Shown here: positions 57,011 through 64,000 of the stretch, piece after piece | How positions within the stretch are numbered: the first letter of the stretch is position 1 | Layout of the letters: each line of letters opens with the position of its first letter | Assembly (NCBI RefSeq): GCF_001905825.1 | Contig: NZ_LIVV01000010.1 | Coordinates: 1-64,000, forward strand | Origin: Streptomyces sp. CB02009 | GTDB taxonomy: Bacteria; Actinomycetota; Actinomycetes; Streptomycetales; Streptomycetaceae | Reading direction: 5' to 3' | Length of the DNA: 64,000 nt | Position numbers and translations under genes: made by a program | Notes under the pieces: model-generated | Told to the model about the DNA's origin: nothing | The model's input: the letters and a program-made list of their open reading frames with translations, nothing else | Databases searched by the model: none

Positions 57011-57454
57011 ATGGCCGAACACACCAGCTCGAGCATCACCATCGAGGCGGCGCCGGCCGACGTCATGGGCGTGATCGCCGACTTCGCCCGCTACCCCGAG
57101 TGGACGGGCGAGGTGAAGGAGGCCGAGGTCCTGGAGACCGACGGGGCCGGCCGCGCCGAGAAGGTCCGGCTGCTGCTCGACGCCGGCGCGATCAAGGACG
57201 ACCACACCCTCGCGTACACCTGGACCGGCGGCAACGAGGTCAGCTGGACGCTGGTCAAGTCCCAGATGCTGCGGTCGCTCGACGGGTCGTACCGGCTGGC
57301 GCCGGTCGGCGGCGGTGACCGCACGGAGGTCACCTACCAGCTGACGGTCGACGTCAAGATCCCGATGCTCGGCATGATCAAGCGCAAGGCGGAGAAGGTC
57401 ATCATCGACCGGGCGCTCGCCGGCCTGAAGAAGCGCGTCGAATCCGGCGCGTGA
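57011..57454 (+). CDS. SRPBCC (polyketide cyclase/START-like) family protein
   Basis: A 147-residue protein with the helix-grip start SITIEAAPADVMGVIADFARYPEW and the C-terminal long helix (RKAEKVIIDRALAGLKKRVE). Such folds hold hydrophobic ligands in a deep pocket. No catalytic residues are evident. GTGGAGGAG precedes the ATG at 57011. The next gene encodes an ArsA-like ATPase; the two commonly occur together in actinobacteria, suggesting membrane-lipid or tail-anchored-protein handling. Confidence 0.88.
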   Translation: MAEHTSSSITIEAAPADVMGVIADFARYPEWTGEVKEAEVLETDGAGRAEKVRLLLDAGAIKDDHTLAYTWTGGNEVSWTLVKSQMLRSLDGSYRLAPVGGGDRTEVTYQLTVDVKIPMLGMIKRKAEKVIIDRALAGLKKRVESGA

Positions 57455-57507
57455 ACCCCGCCGGGGACCGGTCACGTCCTCCCGTCCGCGCGCCGGGAGG
57501 GCGCGGG

Positions 57508-57513
57508 TAACGT
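57508..57513 (+). promoter_or_regulatory. -10 element TAACGT, leaderless start of the ArsA-like gene
   Basis: TAACGT, 7 bp, then the ATG at 57521. The gene therefore may be transcribed independently of the SRPBCC gene 66 bp upstream. Confidence 0.5.
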
Positions 57514-57520
57514 CCTCCGC

Positions 57521-58690
57521 ATGCGGATCATCCTTGTCACCGGGTCCGGCGGCGCCGGTCGCACCACCGTCGCCGCCGCGACCGCCCTCGCCGAGGCGCG
57601 GGCCGGCCGCCGGGTCCTGCTCGTCTCCGAGGACGTCGAGCCGCTGCCGGCCCAGGACGGACTCCGCGTCCTGCGCCCCCGGCCGGCCGGTGACTTCCGC
57701 CGTGAGTTCCTCGCCCTCCAGGCCCGCTCCTCCACGGCCCTCGACCTGCTGGGCGCCGTGCCCTTCGAGGAGGCCGAGCTCACCGAACTCCCCGGCAGCC
57801 GCCCGTTCGCCCTGCTGCGCGCCCTGCGCGACGCCGCCGAGGGCGACCACGAGCTCGCCGTCGTCGATCTGCCGCCGCTCGCCGACGCCCTCGCCCTGCT
57901 CGCCCTGCCCGAGCAGCTCCGGCGCTATCTGCGCCGCCTCCTGCCGCCGGAACGGCAGGCCGCCCGCGCCCTGCGCCCGATGCTCGCCCAGCTCGCCGGG
58001 GTCCCGATGCCCGCGCAGTGGCTGTACGAGACCACCGGGCGCTGGGAGACCGAGCTGGCCGCCGTCCAGGCCGTCGTCGACGCCCCCACCACCAGCGTCC
58101 GTCTCGTCCTCGAACCCGGCCCCGCCGCCGTCCGCGCCCTGCGCACCGCCCGGCTCGGCCTCGCCCTCCAGCGCCTCCCCCTCGACTCCGTCGTCGCCAA
58201 CCGGCTGCTGCCCGCCGGCTCCGAGGACCCCTGGCTCGCCGGACTCACCGCCCAGCAGCACCGGCACCTCGCCGAGCTCCGCACCGCGTCAGGCGCCGCC
58301 GGTGCCGACGGCGCCGCCGGTCCCGTCTGTGTCGTCGACGAGCTGCCGCACCTCGGCCGGGACCCCCGCGGACCCGAGGACCTCGTGCTGCTCGCGCCCG
58401 CCCGGCGCCCGGCGGCCGCCCCCGACCCCGTCCCGGCGTGGACCGTCGAGGACCGCCGGGAGGAGGACGGCGTCCTGGTGTGGCACATCGGCCTCCCCGG
58501 AGCCGTCAAGGAGGATCTGTCCCTCGTCCGCAGGGGTGACGAACTGCTCCTGACCGTCGGCCCCTTCCGCCGCAACGTGCCCCTGCCGGCCGCCCTGCGC
58601 CGCTGCACCGTCACCGGCGCGGGACTCGTCGAGGGAGACCTCCGGGTGCGCTTCACCCCCGACCCCGGACTCTGGCCCCGCACCCCCTGA
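57521..58690 (+). CDS. ArsA/Get3-like ATPase with altered P-loop
   Basis: A 389-residue protein. The N-terminus IILVTGSGGAGRTTVAAATAL occupies the place of the deviant Walker A of ArsA/Get3 (GKGGVGKT), but the signature lysine is Ser and the P-loop lysine is Arg. VVDLPPLADALALLALPEQL matches switch II-type sequence. The last 80 residues (VLVWHIGLPGAVKEDLSLVRRGDELLLTVGPF, read in pieces) form an alpha-crystallin/HSP20-like domain often fused to bacterial ArsA-like proteins. Nucleotide hydrolysis is doubtful given the substitutions. The next gene lies 43 bp downstream. Confidence 0.85.
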   Translation: MRIILVTGSGGAGRTTVAAATALAEARAGRRVLLVSEDVEPLPAQDGLRVLRPRPAGDFRREFLALQARSSTALDLLGAVPFEEAELTELPGSRPFALLRALRDAAEGDHELAVVDLPPLADALALLALPEQLRRYLRRLLPPERQAARALRPMLAQLAGVPMPAQWLYETTGRWETELAAVQAVVDAPTTSVRLVLEPGPAAVRALRTARLGLALQRLPLDSVVANRLLPAGSEDPWLAGLTAQQHRHLAELRTASGAAGADGAAGPVCVVDELPHLGRDPRGPEDLVLLAPARRPAAAPDPVPAWTVEDRREEDGVLVWHIGLPGAVKEDLSLVRRGDELLLTVGPFRRNVPLPAALRRCTVTGAGLVEGDLRVRFTPDPGLWPRTP

Positions 58691-58733
58691 GGGGGCGTGT
58701 ACCGTCGAAGTACCAGCCAGTGAGGAGTACGCC

Positions 58734-59231
58734 ATGAGCGATTCGGACGCCTGGGCCAAGGCGTGCGCCGAGGACCTGGAGGCGGAGAGGGCCCGCCGCC
58801 GGGCACAGCGGGATTCGGACACCGGCTCCGCCGCCGACGAGTTCCGCAAGCTCTTCGAGGCCGTCGCCGACAAGGTCTCCGGTGGCCTCGGGAACCCGCT
58901 GCTCGCGGGCCAGGCCGCGCAGACCGTACAGCAGCTCGTCAACCAGGCGAAGGCGGTCGTCGAGCCCGTCATCGAGCGCAATCCGCAGGTCTTCGACCAC
59001 CTCGCCGCCGCCGGGAACGAACTGCTCGCCGCCTACCGCTCCGCCGTCGAGTCCCACGAGAGCCGCTGGACGCGCGACGAGAAGGTCACCCCCGACGACC
59101 CGCGCGACCCGCGCCGGGACGCGGACGGGCCGGACGGCACGGCGGGCAAGGGCACCGACGGGGACACCGGTGCCGAGGACCGCAAGGACGACGAGGGGCC
59201 CGGAACCGGCCAGCACATCGACCTCGACTGA
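58734..59231 (+). CDS. DUF5304 protein (SCO2127-like)
   Basis: A 165-residue protein. MSDSDAWAKACAEDLEAERARRR is a charged helix, followed by an Ala/Val-rich helical part (to about residue 110) and an Asp/Gly-rich disordered tail. It corresponds, from memory, to S. coelicolor SCO2127, the gene just before glkA, reported to influence glucose kinase activity and glucose repression. GTGAGGAG precedes the ATG at 58734. glkA starts 66 bp downstream. Confidence 0.85.
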   Translation: MSDSDAWAKACAEDLEAERARRRAQRDSDTGSAADEFRKLFEAVADKVSGGLGNPLLAGQAAQTVQQLVNQAKAVVEPVIERNPQVFDHLAAAGNELLAAYRSAVESHESRWTRDEKVTPDDPRDPRRDADGPDGTAGKGTDGDTGAEDRKDDEGPGTGQHIDLD

Positions 59232-59297
59232 TCGGGACGCCCGTCCCCCTCGGGTACGGTGGGCCTTAGCGGGGCTCGACCGAAAACTGAGGGACAC

Positions 59298-60239
59298 ATG
59301 GGACTCACCATCGGCGTCGACATCGGCGGCACGAAGATCGCGGCCGGCGTGGTCGACGAGGAGGGCAACATCCTCGACACGCACAAGGTGCCCACCCCGC
59401 CGACCCCCGAAGGCATCGTCGACGCGATCTGCGCGGCCGTGTCCGAGGCCGGCAAGGGCCACACGATCGAGGCCGTCGGCATCGGTGCCGCGGGCTACGT
59501 CGACGACAAGCGCGCCACCGTCCTCTTCGCGCCGAACATCGACTGGCGGCACGAGCCGCTCAAGGACAAGGTCGAGCAGCGGGTCGGCCTGCCCGTCGTC
59601 GTCGAGAACGACGCCAACGCGGCCGCCTGGGGCGAGTACCGGTTCGGCGCCGGCCAGGGCCACGAGGACGTCATCTGCATCACCCTCGGCACCGGCCTCG
59701 GCGGCGGCATCATCATCGGGAACAAGCTGCGCCGCGGACGCTTCGGCGTCGCCGCCGAGTTCGGCCACATCCGGGTCGTCCCCGACGGCCTGCTGTGCGG
59801 CTGCGGCAGCCAGGGCTGCTGGGAGCAGTACGCCTCCGGCCGCGCACTCGTCCGCTACGCCAAGCAGCGCGCCAACGCCACCCCCGAGCGGGCCCAGGTC
59901 CTCCTCGGGCTCGGCGACGGCACCCCCGAGGGCATCGAGGGCCGGCACGTCAGCCAGGCCGCCCGCGCCGGCGACCCGGTCGCCGTCGACTCCTTCCGCG
60001 AACTGGCCCGCTGGGCCGGTGCCGGCCTCGCGGACCTGGCCTCGCTGTTCGACCCCTCGGCGTTCATCGTCGGCGGCGGTGTCTCGGACGAGGGCGACCT
60101 GGTCCTCGACCCGATCAGGAAGTCCTTCCGGCGCTGGCTGATCGGCGGCCAGTGGCGCCCGCACGCGCAGGTCCTCGCGGCCCAGCTCGGCAACAAGGCC
60201 GGTCTGGTCGGCGCGGCGGACCTCGCCCGCCAGGGCTGA
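59298..60239 (+). CDS. glkA: ROK-family glucokinase
   Basis: A 313-residue ATP-dependent glucose kinase. TIGVDIGGTKIAAGVVDEEG is the phosphate-binding loop, VVENDANAAAWGEYRFGAG contains the catalytic Asp, and CGCGSQGCWEQYASG is the ROK zinc site with four cysteines. In S. coelicolor GlkA (SCO2126) also mediates carbon catabolite repression. The ATG at 59298 follows GAGGGACAC; an upstream in-frame ATG at 59259 would add unrelated residues. A 23-bp stem terminator follows. Confidence 0.95.
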   Translation: MGLTIGVDIGGTKIAAGVVDEEGNILDTHKVPTPPTPEGIVDAICAAVSEAGKGHTIEAVGIGAAGYVDDKRATVLFAPNIDWRHEPLKDKVEQRVGLPVVVENDANAAAWGEYRFGAGQGHEDVICITLGTGLGGGIIIGNKLRRGRFGVAAEFGHIRVVPDGLLCGCGSQGCWEQYASGRALVRYAKQRANATPERAQVLLGLGDGTPEGIEGRHVSQAARAGDPVAVDSFRELARWAGAGLADLASLFDPSAFIVGGGVSDEGDLVLDPIRKSFRRWLIGGQWRPHAQVLAAQLGNKAGLVGAADLARQG

Positions 60240-60251
60240 GCGGCCCCCTCG

Positions 60252-60301
60252 TACGGCAACCGCCCGTCGCGTCCCTGTGGACGCGGCGGGCGGTTGCCGT
60301 A
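60252..60301 (+). terminator. 23-bp stem terminator after glkA
   Basis: The arms (5' TACGGCAACCGCCCG..., one G-U mismatch) close on CTGT. The 3' end of the right arm is shared with the TACGTT -10 of the next gene. Confidence 0.88.
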
Positions 60302-60305
60302 CGTT
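60300..60305 (+). promoter_or_regulatory. -10 element TACGTT, leaderless start of the endonuclease-fold gene
   Basis: TACGTT, then ACCTCCC, then the ATG at 60313. It begins inside the last two bases of the glkA terminator stem. Confidence 0.45.
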
Positions 60306-60312
60306 ACCTCCC

Positions 60313-61059
60313 ATGGCGATCAGTGAGCTGCCCAACTCCCGCACCGAGGAGGACGGTTCGGCCGTCCTCCGGGTCCTCAGCTACAACGTCCGCTCGATGC
60401 GCGACGACGAGGACGCCCTCGCCCGGGTCATCCGGGCCTGCGACCCGGACATCGTCTTCGTCCAGGAGGCCCCGCGCTTCTTCCGCTGGCGCAAACACGC
60501 CGCCCGGCTCGCCGCCAAGAGCGAGCTCCTGGTGCTGAGCGGCGGCGCCACCGCGGCCGGACCGATGCTGCTCTGCTCCCTGCGGGCCACCGTGGAACGC
60601 ACCGAGGACATCCTGCTGCCGCTCACCCCGGGCCTGCACCGGCGCGGTCTCGCGACCGCCGTCGTCCGCTTCGCCGGGGCCCGGGTCGGCCTCATCAGCT
60701 GCCATCTGAGCCTGCGGAAGGACGAGCGGTACGCCCAGGCCGGGATGGTCCTCGACCGGGTCGCCGCCCTGGGGACCCCGTACACCCTGGTCGCAGGGGA
60801 CCTCAACGAACGGCCCGACGGGCCCGCCTTCCGGCGGCTCGCGAAGGAGCTCACGGACGGCTGGGAGGCCAGCCCCTGGGGAGACGCGTACACCTCGACC
60901 CCCGCCGATCCGCACCAGCGGATCGACGCGATCCTCGCCACCCCGGGGATCGAGTTCCTCGGCTGCGGGGTGCCCACGGACCTCGACCCGGCGGACCTCC
61001 GCGCCGCCACCGACCACCTTCCTGTGCTGGCGGCGGTACGGGTGCCCGCGGCGTCCTGA
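60313..61059 (+). CDS. Endonuclease/exonuclease/phosphatase family protein
   Basis: A 248-residue metal-dependent hydrolase fold. VLSYNVRSMRDDEDAL (Asn), FVQEAPRFFRW (Glu), SCHLSLRKDER (His), LVAGDLNERPDGPAF (GDxN) and AATDHLPVLAAV (D-H) are the ordered EEP motifs. DNase, lipid phosphatase and phosphodiesterase roles all occur in the family. No signal peptide is seen, so it is probably cytosolic. It is separated from glkA by the strong terminator. Confidence 0.9.
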   Translation: MAISELPNSRTEEDGSAVLRVLSYNVRSMRDDEDALARVIRACDPDIVFVQEAPRFFRWRKHAARLAAKSELLVLSGGATAAGPMLLCSLRATVERTEDILLPLTPGLHRRGLATAVVRFAGARVGLISCHLSLRKDERYAQAGMVLDRVAALGTPYTLVAGDLNERPDGPAFRRLAKELTDGWEASPWGDAYTSTPADPHQRIDAILATPGIEFLGCGVPTDLDPADLRAATDHLPVLAAVRVPAAS

Positions 61060-61114
61060 GGGCGGCCTGCCGACCGGGCAGGACAGCGCCCGAGGCGGCA
61101 GCACCGCCCCGGAG

Positions 61115-61143
61115 ACCGCTCGGCGCCCCTGGCGCCGAGCGGT
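61115..61143. terminator. 13-bp stem bidirectional terminator
   Basis: ACCGCTCGGCGCC and its complement close on CCT between the convergent endonuclease-fold and Pro-rich membrane protein genes. Confidence 0.8.
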
Positions 61144-61164
61144 GCGGGGGCGGAGTCCGGAGGA

Positions 61165-61860
61165 TCAGACGACCGCGCCGCGGCCCGGGTCGTCGAAGCC
61201 GTCGTCATCGTCGTCGTGCTTCATGCGGCCCACCAGGGTCGCGAAGCCGCCGAGGAAGCCGCCGATGCACAGCGTGGTCAACCACCAGGTCATGTCCCAG
61301 CTGAGCAGCACGGCGACCAGCATCAGCACCGGGCCGCCGACCACGGCCAGCCAGGCGAACCTGGTCGTCACGTCCGCGTCGGGCAGCGGGGGCGGCTCCG
61401 GCGGCACGAAGTGGCCCTCGTCGGACCCGCCGGGTCCGTCGTCCGGTTCGGCGGGGGAGTAGTCGCGGGGGCCGGCGGGGCGGACGCCGGGCGCGAAGAC
61501 GACGGAGCTGCCGAGCGCGGGCCGCTCGGGACCCGCCTCGGGCTCGTCCTCGGCCCCGGGCTCCTCGTCCGGGGCGGCTTCCGGCGGCGTCCCGGGCGAG
61601 GTGCCCGCCGCCGGCCTCGGCTTCCAGGGCGTGCCCTTCCCGGCGGCCGGCGCGGGCTTCACCGGCCGGACCTCCCCGGAGTCCTCGTCCTCGTCGCCGG
61701 CCTCCGGCTCCGGGAGCGACAGGTTCTCGACGGTCCGGTACGGCTTCGCGCCCGGCGGGTCCGCCGGCTCCTCGCCGTACCCCGCGACGATCGCGGCCCA
61801 GGCCGCCTCCTCGTCGATGGGCTGCGGCTCGCGCCCGCCGCCGTCCTGCTCCTCAGCCAC
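61165..61860 (-). CDS. Pro/Glu-rich C-terminally membrane-anchored protein
   Basis: A 231-residue protein. Residues 1-155 are acidic, Pro-rich and probably disordered; two membrane helices follow at about 165-205 (FAWLAVVGGPVLMLVAVLLSW and LTTLCIGGFLGGFATLVG) and the tail has a DDDDDG run. IDEEAAWAAIVAGYGEEP near the N-terminus is the most conserved-looking motif. Function unknown. The GTG at 61860 overlaps the last 8 bp of the esterase gene, so translation is coupled. Confidence 0.8.
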   Translation of the reverse strand: MAEEQDGGGREPQPIDEEAAWAAIVAGYGEEPADPPGAKPYRTVENLSLPEPEAGDEDEDSGEVRPVKPAPAAGKGTPWKPRPAAGTSPGTPPEAAPDEEPGAEDEPEAGPERPALGSSVVFAPGVRPAGPRDYSPAEPDDGPGGSDEGHFVPPEPPPLPDADVTTRFAWLAVVGGPVLMLVAVLLSWDMTWWLTTLCIGGFLGGFATLVGRMKHDDDDDGFDDPGRGAVV

Positions 61861-62635
61861 CGCTCCTGCTCCCCTGTTCGTCGACCAGACCCGGCGCCAG
61901 ACGCTCGACGAAGGCCAGGCTCTCGTCGAAGATCCGCTCCGCGTCATGGTCCAACGTCGCCACGTGGTAGCTCTGTTCCAGCAGGATCTCCTTGACGTCC
62001 GTCGAGGAGATCCTGGACAGGATCCGGGCCGAGTCGACGGGCGGCACGACATGGTCCTGGGGGCTGTGGAGCAGCACCACCGGCTGCGTGACCTGCGGAA
62101 GCTCCGCGTCCACGGTCTGGAAGAACCGGCGCAGGGAGTGCGCGGCGTGCAGCGGCACCCGGTCGTAGCCGACCTCGGTGACGCCCTCCTTGGCGATGTC
62201 GCTGGCGATGCCCTTCGTCGAGGGGACCAGATGGCGGGCGACCGGCAGCGCGTACGCCGCCAGGCCGTGCACCTTGTTGCCCGGGTTGACCAGGACGATG
62301 CCCTTCACGGCGTCCCCGTGGCGCGCGGCGAGCCGCAGGGTCAGCGCCCCGCCCATGGAGAGACCGAAGACGAAGACGGTCGCGCACCGCTGCAGGAGCT
62401 CGCTCAGCGCCCGGTCGACCTCGGCGTACCAGTCGTGCCACGTGGTGAGCTGCATGTCCTGCCAGCGGGTGCCGTGCCCGGGCAGCAGCGGCAGTGACAC
62501 CGTCAGGCCGCGCGCGGCCAGGTACTCGGCCCACGGGCGCAGCGACTGCGGGGAACCGGTGAATCCGTGACAGAGAAGGACGCCGACCTCTCCGCCTTCA
62601 TGGCGGTACGGCTCGGCTCCGGGAAGGACCGGCAC
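61853..62635 (-). CDS. Alpha/beta hydrolase, carboxylesterase/monoacylglycerol lipase type
   Basis: A 260-residue enzyme. GVLLCHGFTGSPQSLRPWAEY is the oxyanion-side strand, VFGLSMGGALTL contains the nucleophile Ser, SPQDHVVPP the acid and SYHVATLDHD the His. The order and length match Est30-type esterases and bacterial monoacylglycerol lipases. The GTG at 62635 follows CAGGAGACC. It is divergent from the PlsC acyltransferase gene, so lipid turnover is a plausible theme. Confidence 0.92.
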   Translation of the reverse strand: MPVLPGAEPYRHEGGEVGVLLCHGFTGSPQSLRPWAEYLAARGLTVSLPLLPGHGTRWQDMQLTTWHDWYAEVDRALSELLQRCATVFVFGLSMGGALTLRLAARHGDAVKGIVLVNPGNKVHGLAAYALPVARHLVPSTKGIASDIAKEGVTEVGYDRVPLHAAHSLRRFFQTVDAELPQVTQPVVLLHSPQDHVVPPVDSARILSRISSTDVKEILLEQSYHVATLDHDAERIFDESLAFVERLAPGLVDEQGSRSGG

Positions 62636-62820
62636 CGGGGTCTCCTGTTCGCTCGGCTTCGCGTCCGCCTTCGGGTGCGCCCTGGGTGCGCCGAAGCGAC
62701 GGAAAATGGGGAAGGACCTTCACGGTACGCGACCGGACCGACACCGACCAGGGCCGTAGCGGGGGCCGTACGCCGGTACGGGATAAAGTCGTCGCCACGG
62801 CACACGGAAGGCATGGCGAG

Positions 62821-63567
62821 TTGATCTACGGCGCAATGAAGTTCTCCCTCGGAGGGTCCCTGAAGCTTGCCTTCCGGCCCTGGGTGGAGGGTCTGGAGAA
62901 CATTCCCGCCGAGGGGCCCGCGATCCTGGCGAGCAACCACCTGTCGTTCTCCGACTCCTTCTTCCTGCCCGCCGTGCTCGACCGCAAGGTCACCTTCATC
63001 GCCAAGGCGGAGTACTTCACCTCGCCGGGTGTGAAGGGCAAGCTCACGGCCGCCTTCTTCAAGGGCGTCGGGCAGCTTCCGGTGGACCGTTCGGGCGCCC
63101 GCGGCGCGGGCGAGGCGGCGATCAAGGCCGGCATCGAGGTCATCGAGAACGGCGGCCTCTTCGGGATCTATCCCGAGGGCACCCGCTCGCCCGACGGCCG
63201 CCTCTACCGCGGCAAGCCCGGCGGCCTCGCGCGCGTGGCCCTGGCCACCGGCGCGCCGGTGATCCCGGTCGCGATGATCGACACCGAGAAGATCCAGCCG
63301 CCCGGCAAGGTCGTCCCCAAGCTGATGCGCCCGGGGATCCGGATCGGCAAGCCGCTGGACTTCACCCGCTACCAGGGCATGGAGGGCGACCGCTTCATCC
63401 TCCGCTCGGTGACCGACGAGGTCATGTACGAGATCATGAAGCTGTCCGGCCAGGAGTACGTCGACATCTACGCGACCGCCGCCAAGCGGCAGATCGCGGA
63501 CGCGGAGAAGGCGGCCAAGGAGGCCGTGAAGGCCGAGATCGCTGCTCGGGAAGAGTCCGGCGCGTAG
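62821..63567 (+). CDS. 1-acyl-sn-glycerol-3-phosphate acyltransferase (PlsC family)
   Basis: A 248-residue enzyme from the TTG at 62821 (LIYGAMKFSLGGSLK), with GGAAGG upstream; the ATG at 62836 is an alternative. Block I is SNHLSFSDSFF (H-x4-D), block III IYPEGTRSPDGRLYRGKPG, and block IV VIPVAMIDTEKI. It acylates lysophosphatidic acid to phosphatidic acid at the membrane. The C-terminal 40 residues are Lys/Ala/Glu-rich. The first hydrophobic segment is short, typical of the soluble/peripheral actinobacterial subgroup. Confidence 0.92.
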   Translation: MIYGAMKFSLGGSLKLAFRPWVEGLENIPAEGPAILASNHLSFSDSFFLPAVLDRKVTFIAKAEYFTSPGVKGKLTAAFFKGVGQLPVDRSGARGAGEAAIKAGIEVIENGGLFGIYPEGTRSPDGRLYRGKPGGLARVALATGAPVIPVAMIDTEKIQPPGKVVPKLMRPGIRIGKPLDFTRYQGMEGDRFILRSVTDEVMYEIMKLSGQEYVDIYATAAKRQIADAEKAAKEAVKAEIAAREESGA

Positions 63568-63581
63568 GCGACCGGCGGTCA

Positions 63582-63601
63582 GCCGTCCCGCACGGGACGG
63601 C
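63582..63601 (+). terminator. 8-bp hairpin between the acyltransferase and macS-like genes
   Basis: GCCGTCCC and GGGACGGC with loop GCAC. It is short and lacks a T-tract, so termination may be partial. Confidence 0.5.
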
Positions 63602-63615
63602 CGGGGGTGGGGGAG

Positions 63616-64000
63616 ATGGCCAAGCGCGAGCGTGTCGTGCGCATGTCGGTCGAGCAGCCGTTGTGGCGGGCGCTGACCGGCTACCGCGTCCTGACCATGG
63701 TCTACGCGGTCCTGCTGTTCGCGTTCGGCCGCGACCGGTACGAGCGGCCCTGGATCGCCGTCGCCTTCCTCGCGGTGATGTGCGTCTGGACCCTCGCGAC
63801 CCTGCCCAAGGTGGCGAACGCCGCCAGCTGCACCAAGCGCTTCCTCGGCGCCGACCTCGCCGTCGCCCTCGTCGGCATCCTCCTCACCCCGCTCGCCGAC
63901 GCCCACGCCCAGTCCGTCGAGGGCCCCACCCTGCCGTCGATATGGACCGCCGGATCCGTCCTCGCGTACGCGATCAAGGGCGGCTGGCGCTGGGCCGGCG
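63616..64000 (+). CDS. macS: MacS-type sensor histidine kinase, N-terminal part (3' end outside window)
   Basis: The frame opens at the ATG at 63616 (GGGGGAG upstream) and runs off the window; 128 residues are visible. After MAKRERVVRMSVEQPLWRAL there are four hydrophobic segments (VLTMVYAVLLFAFG; WIAVAFLAVMCVWTLATL; LGADLAVALVGILLTPLA; TAGSVLAYAIKGGW), the N-terminal sensor of MacS kinases. MacRS influences development and antibiotic production in S. coelicolor. The kinase domain and macR should lie just beyond the right edge. Confidence 0.78.
   Translation, partial: MAKRERVVRMSVEQPLWRALTGYRVLTMVYAVLLFAFGRDRYERPWIAVAFLAVMCVWTLATLPKVANAASCTKRFLGADLAVALVGILLTPLADAHAQSVEGPTLPSIWTAGSVLAYAIKGGWRWAG

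Noticed and set aside
1..64000. CRISPR array, prophage, insertion sequence, tRNA or rRNA genes
   Set aside because: No regularly spaced direct repeats with unique spacers, no transposase or integrase, and no tRNA-like cloverleaf or rRNA sequence was recognised by reading.

Overview
This window is high-GC actinobacterial DNA, almost certainly from a Streptomyces chromosome. The genes have a strong G/C bias at third codon positions, with many GTG and some TTG starts. Several gene sets are typical of Streptomyces, some recalled from S. coelicolor: the ctaCDF / ctaE-qcrCAB respiratory cluster, the DUF5304 (SCO2127-like) plus glkA pair, a MacS-type sensor kinase, PspA-PspAA, DUF3043, and a SAM-IV riboswitch. 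No phage, transposase, CRISPR array, tRNA or rRNA was seen, so this looks like core chromosome with one accessory-looking locus at the left edge.

Layout. 1-4673: a tightly packed + strand locus with an Agd3-like polysaccharide deacetylase (cut by the window edge), a PelF-type GT4 glycosyltransferase, a polytopic membrane protein and a spherulin-4-family glycosidase. Together these suggest a Pel or galactosaminogalactan-like exopolysaccharide system. 4708-11158: cobalamin nucleotide-loop assembly genes (cobS, cobT, cobU) interspersed with membrane proteins, including a DUF2156 (MprF-like) protein coupled to a rhomboid-like protein. 11250-21337: envelope homeostasis genes, namely an HtrA-like lipoprotein protease, a methyltransferase, DUF3043, pspA-pspAA, a NarL-type two-component system and an AcrB-like RND pump. 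21431-28173: nadA, erpA, a secreted hypothetical protein, a PfkB-family kinase and a cysteine desulfurase-TusA fusion, a group rich in Fe-S and sulfur functions.

28655-38066 holds the aerobic respiratory chain: ctaC-ctaD-ctaF (aa3 oxidase subunits II, I and IV), an L,D-transpeptidase, an atypical receiver protein, then ctaE-qcrC-qcrA-qcrB (oxidase subunit III and cytochrome bc1). 38198-44047: trpD, a SAM-IV riboswitch-controlled class-V aminotransferase, a stand-alone Lrp/AsnC sensor domain, a rhomboid protease, and a zinc-ribbon/NYN pair. 44315-47908: tandem NlpC/P60 wall hydrolases and a zincin-like lipoprotein. 47925-56920: a PadR regulator divergent from a MATE exporter with an elaborate palindromic operator, membrane glycosyltransferases, a PimB-like GT4 enzyme, a long-chain acyl-CoA synthetase and a phosphoesterase. 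57011-64000: SRPBCC, ArsA-like, DUF5304, glkA, an endonuclease-fold protein, a Pro-rich membrane protein, an esterase, a PlsC acyltransferase and the start of macS.

Two kinds of non-coding structure stand out. First, two copies of an exactly 200-bp, inverted-repeat-ended element (11541-11740 and 26351-26550) each sit between convergent genes and look like a dispersed repeat family. Second, at least eleven genes have a TANNNT -10 hexamer 6-8 bp before the start codon, the signature of leaderless transcription. Strong perfect hairpins mark most operon ends. All functional calls come from reading the sequence and from recalled family knowledge; no database search was run.
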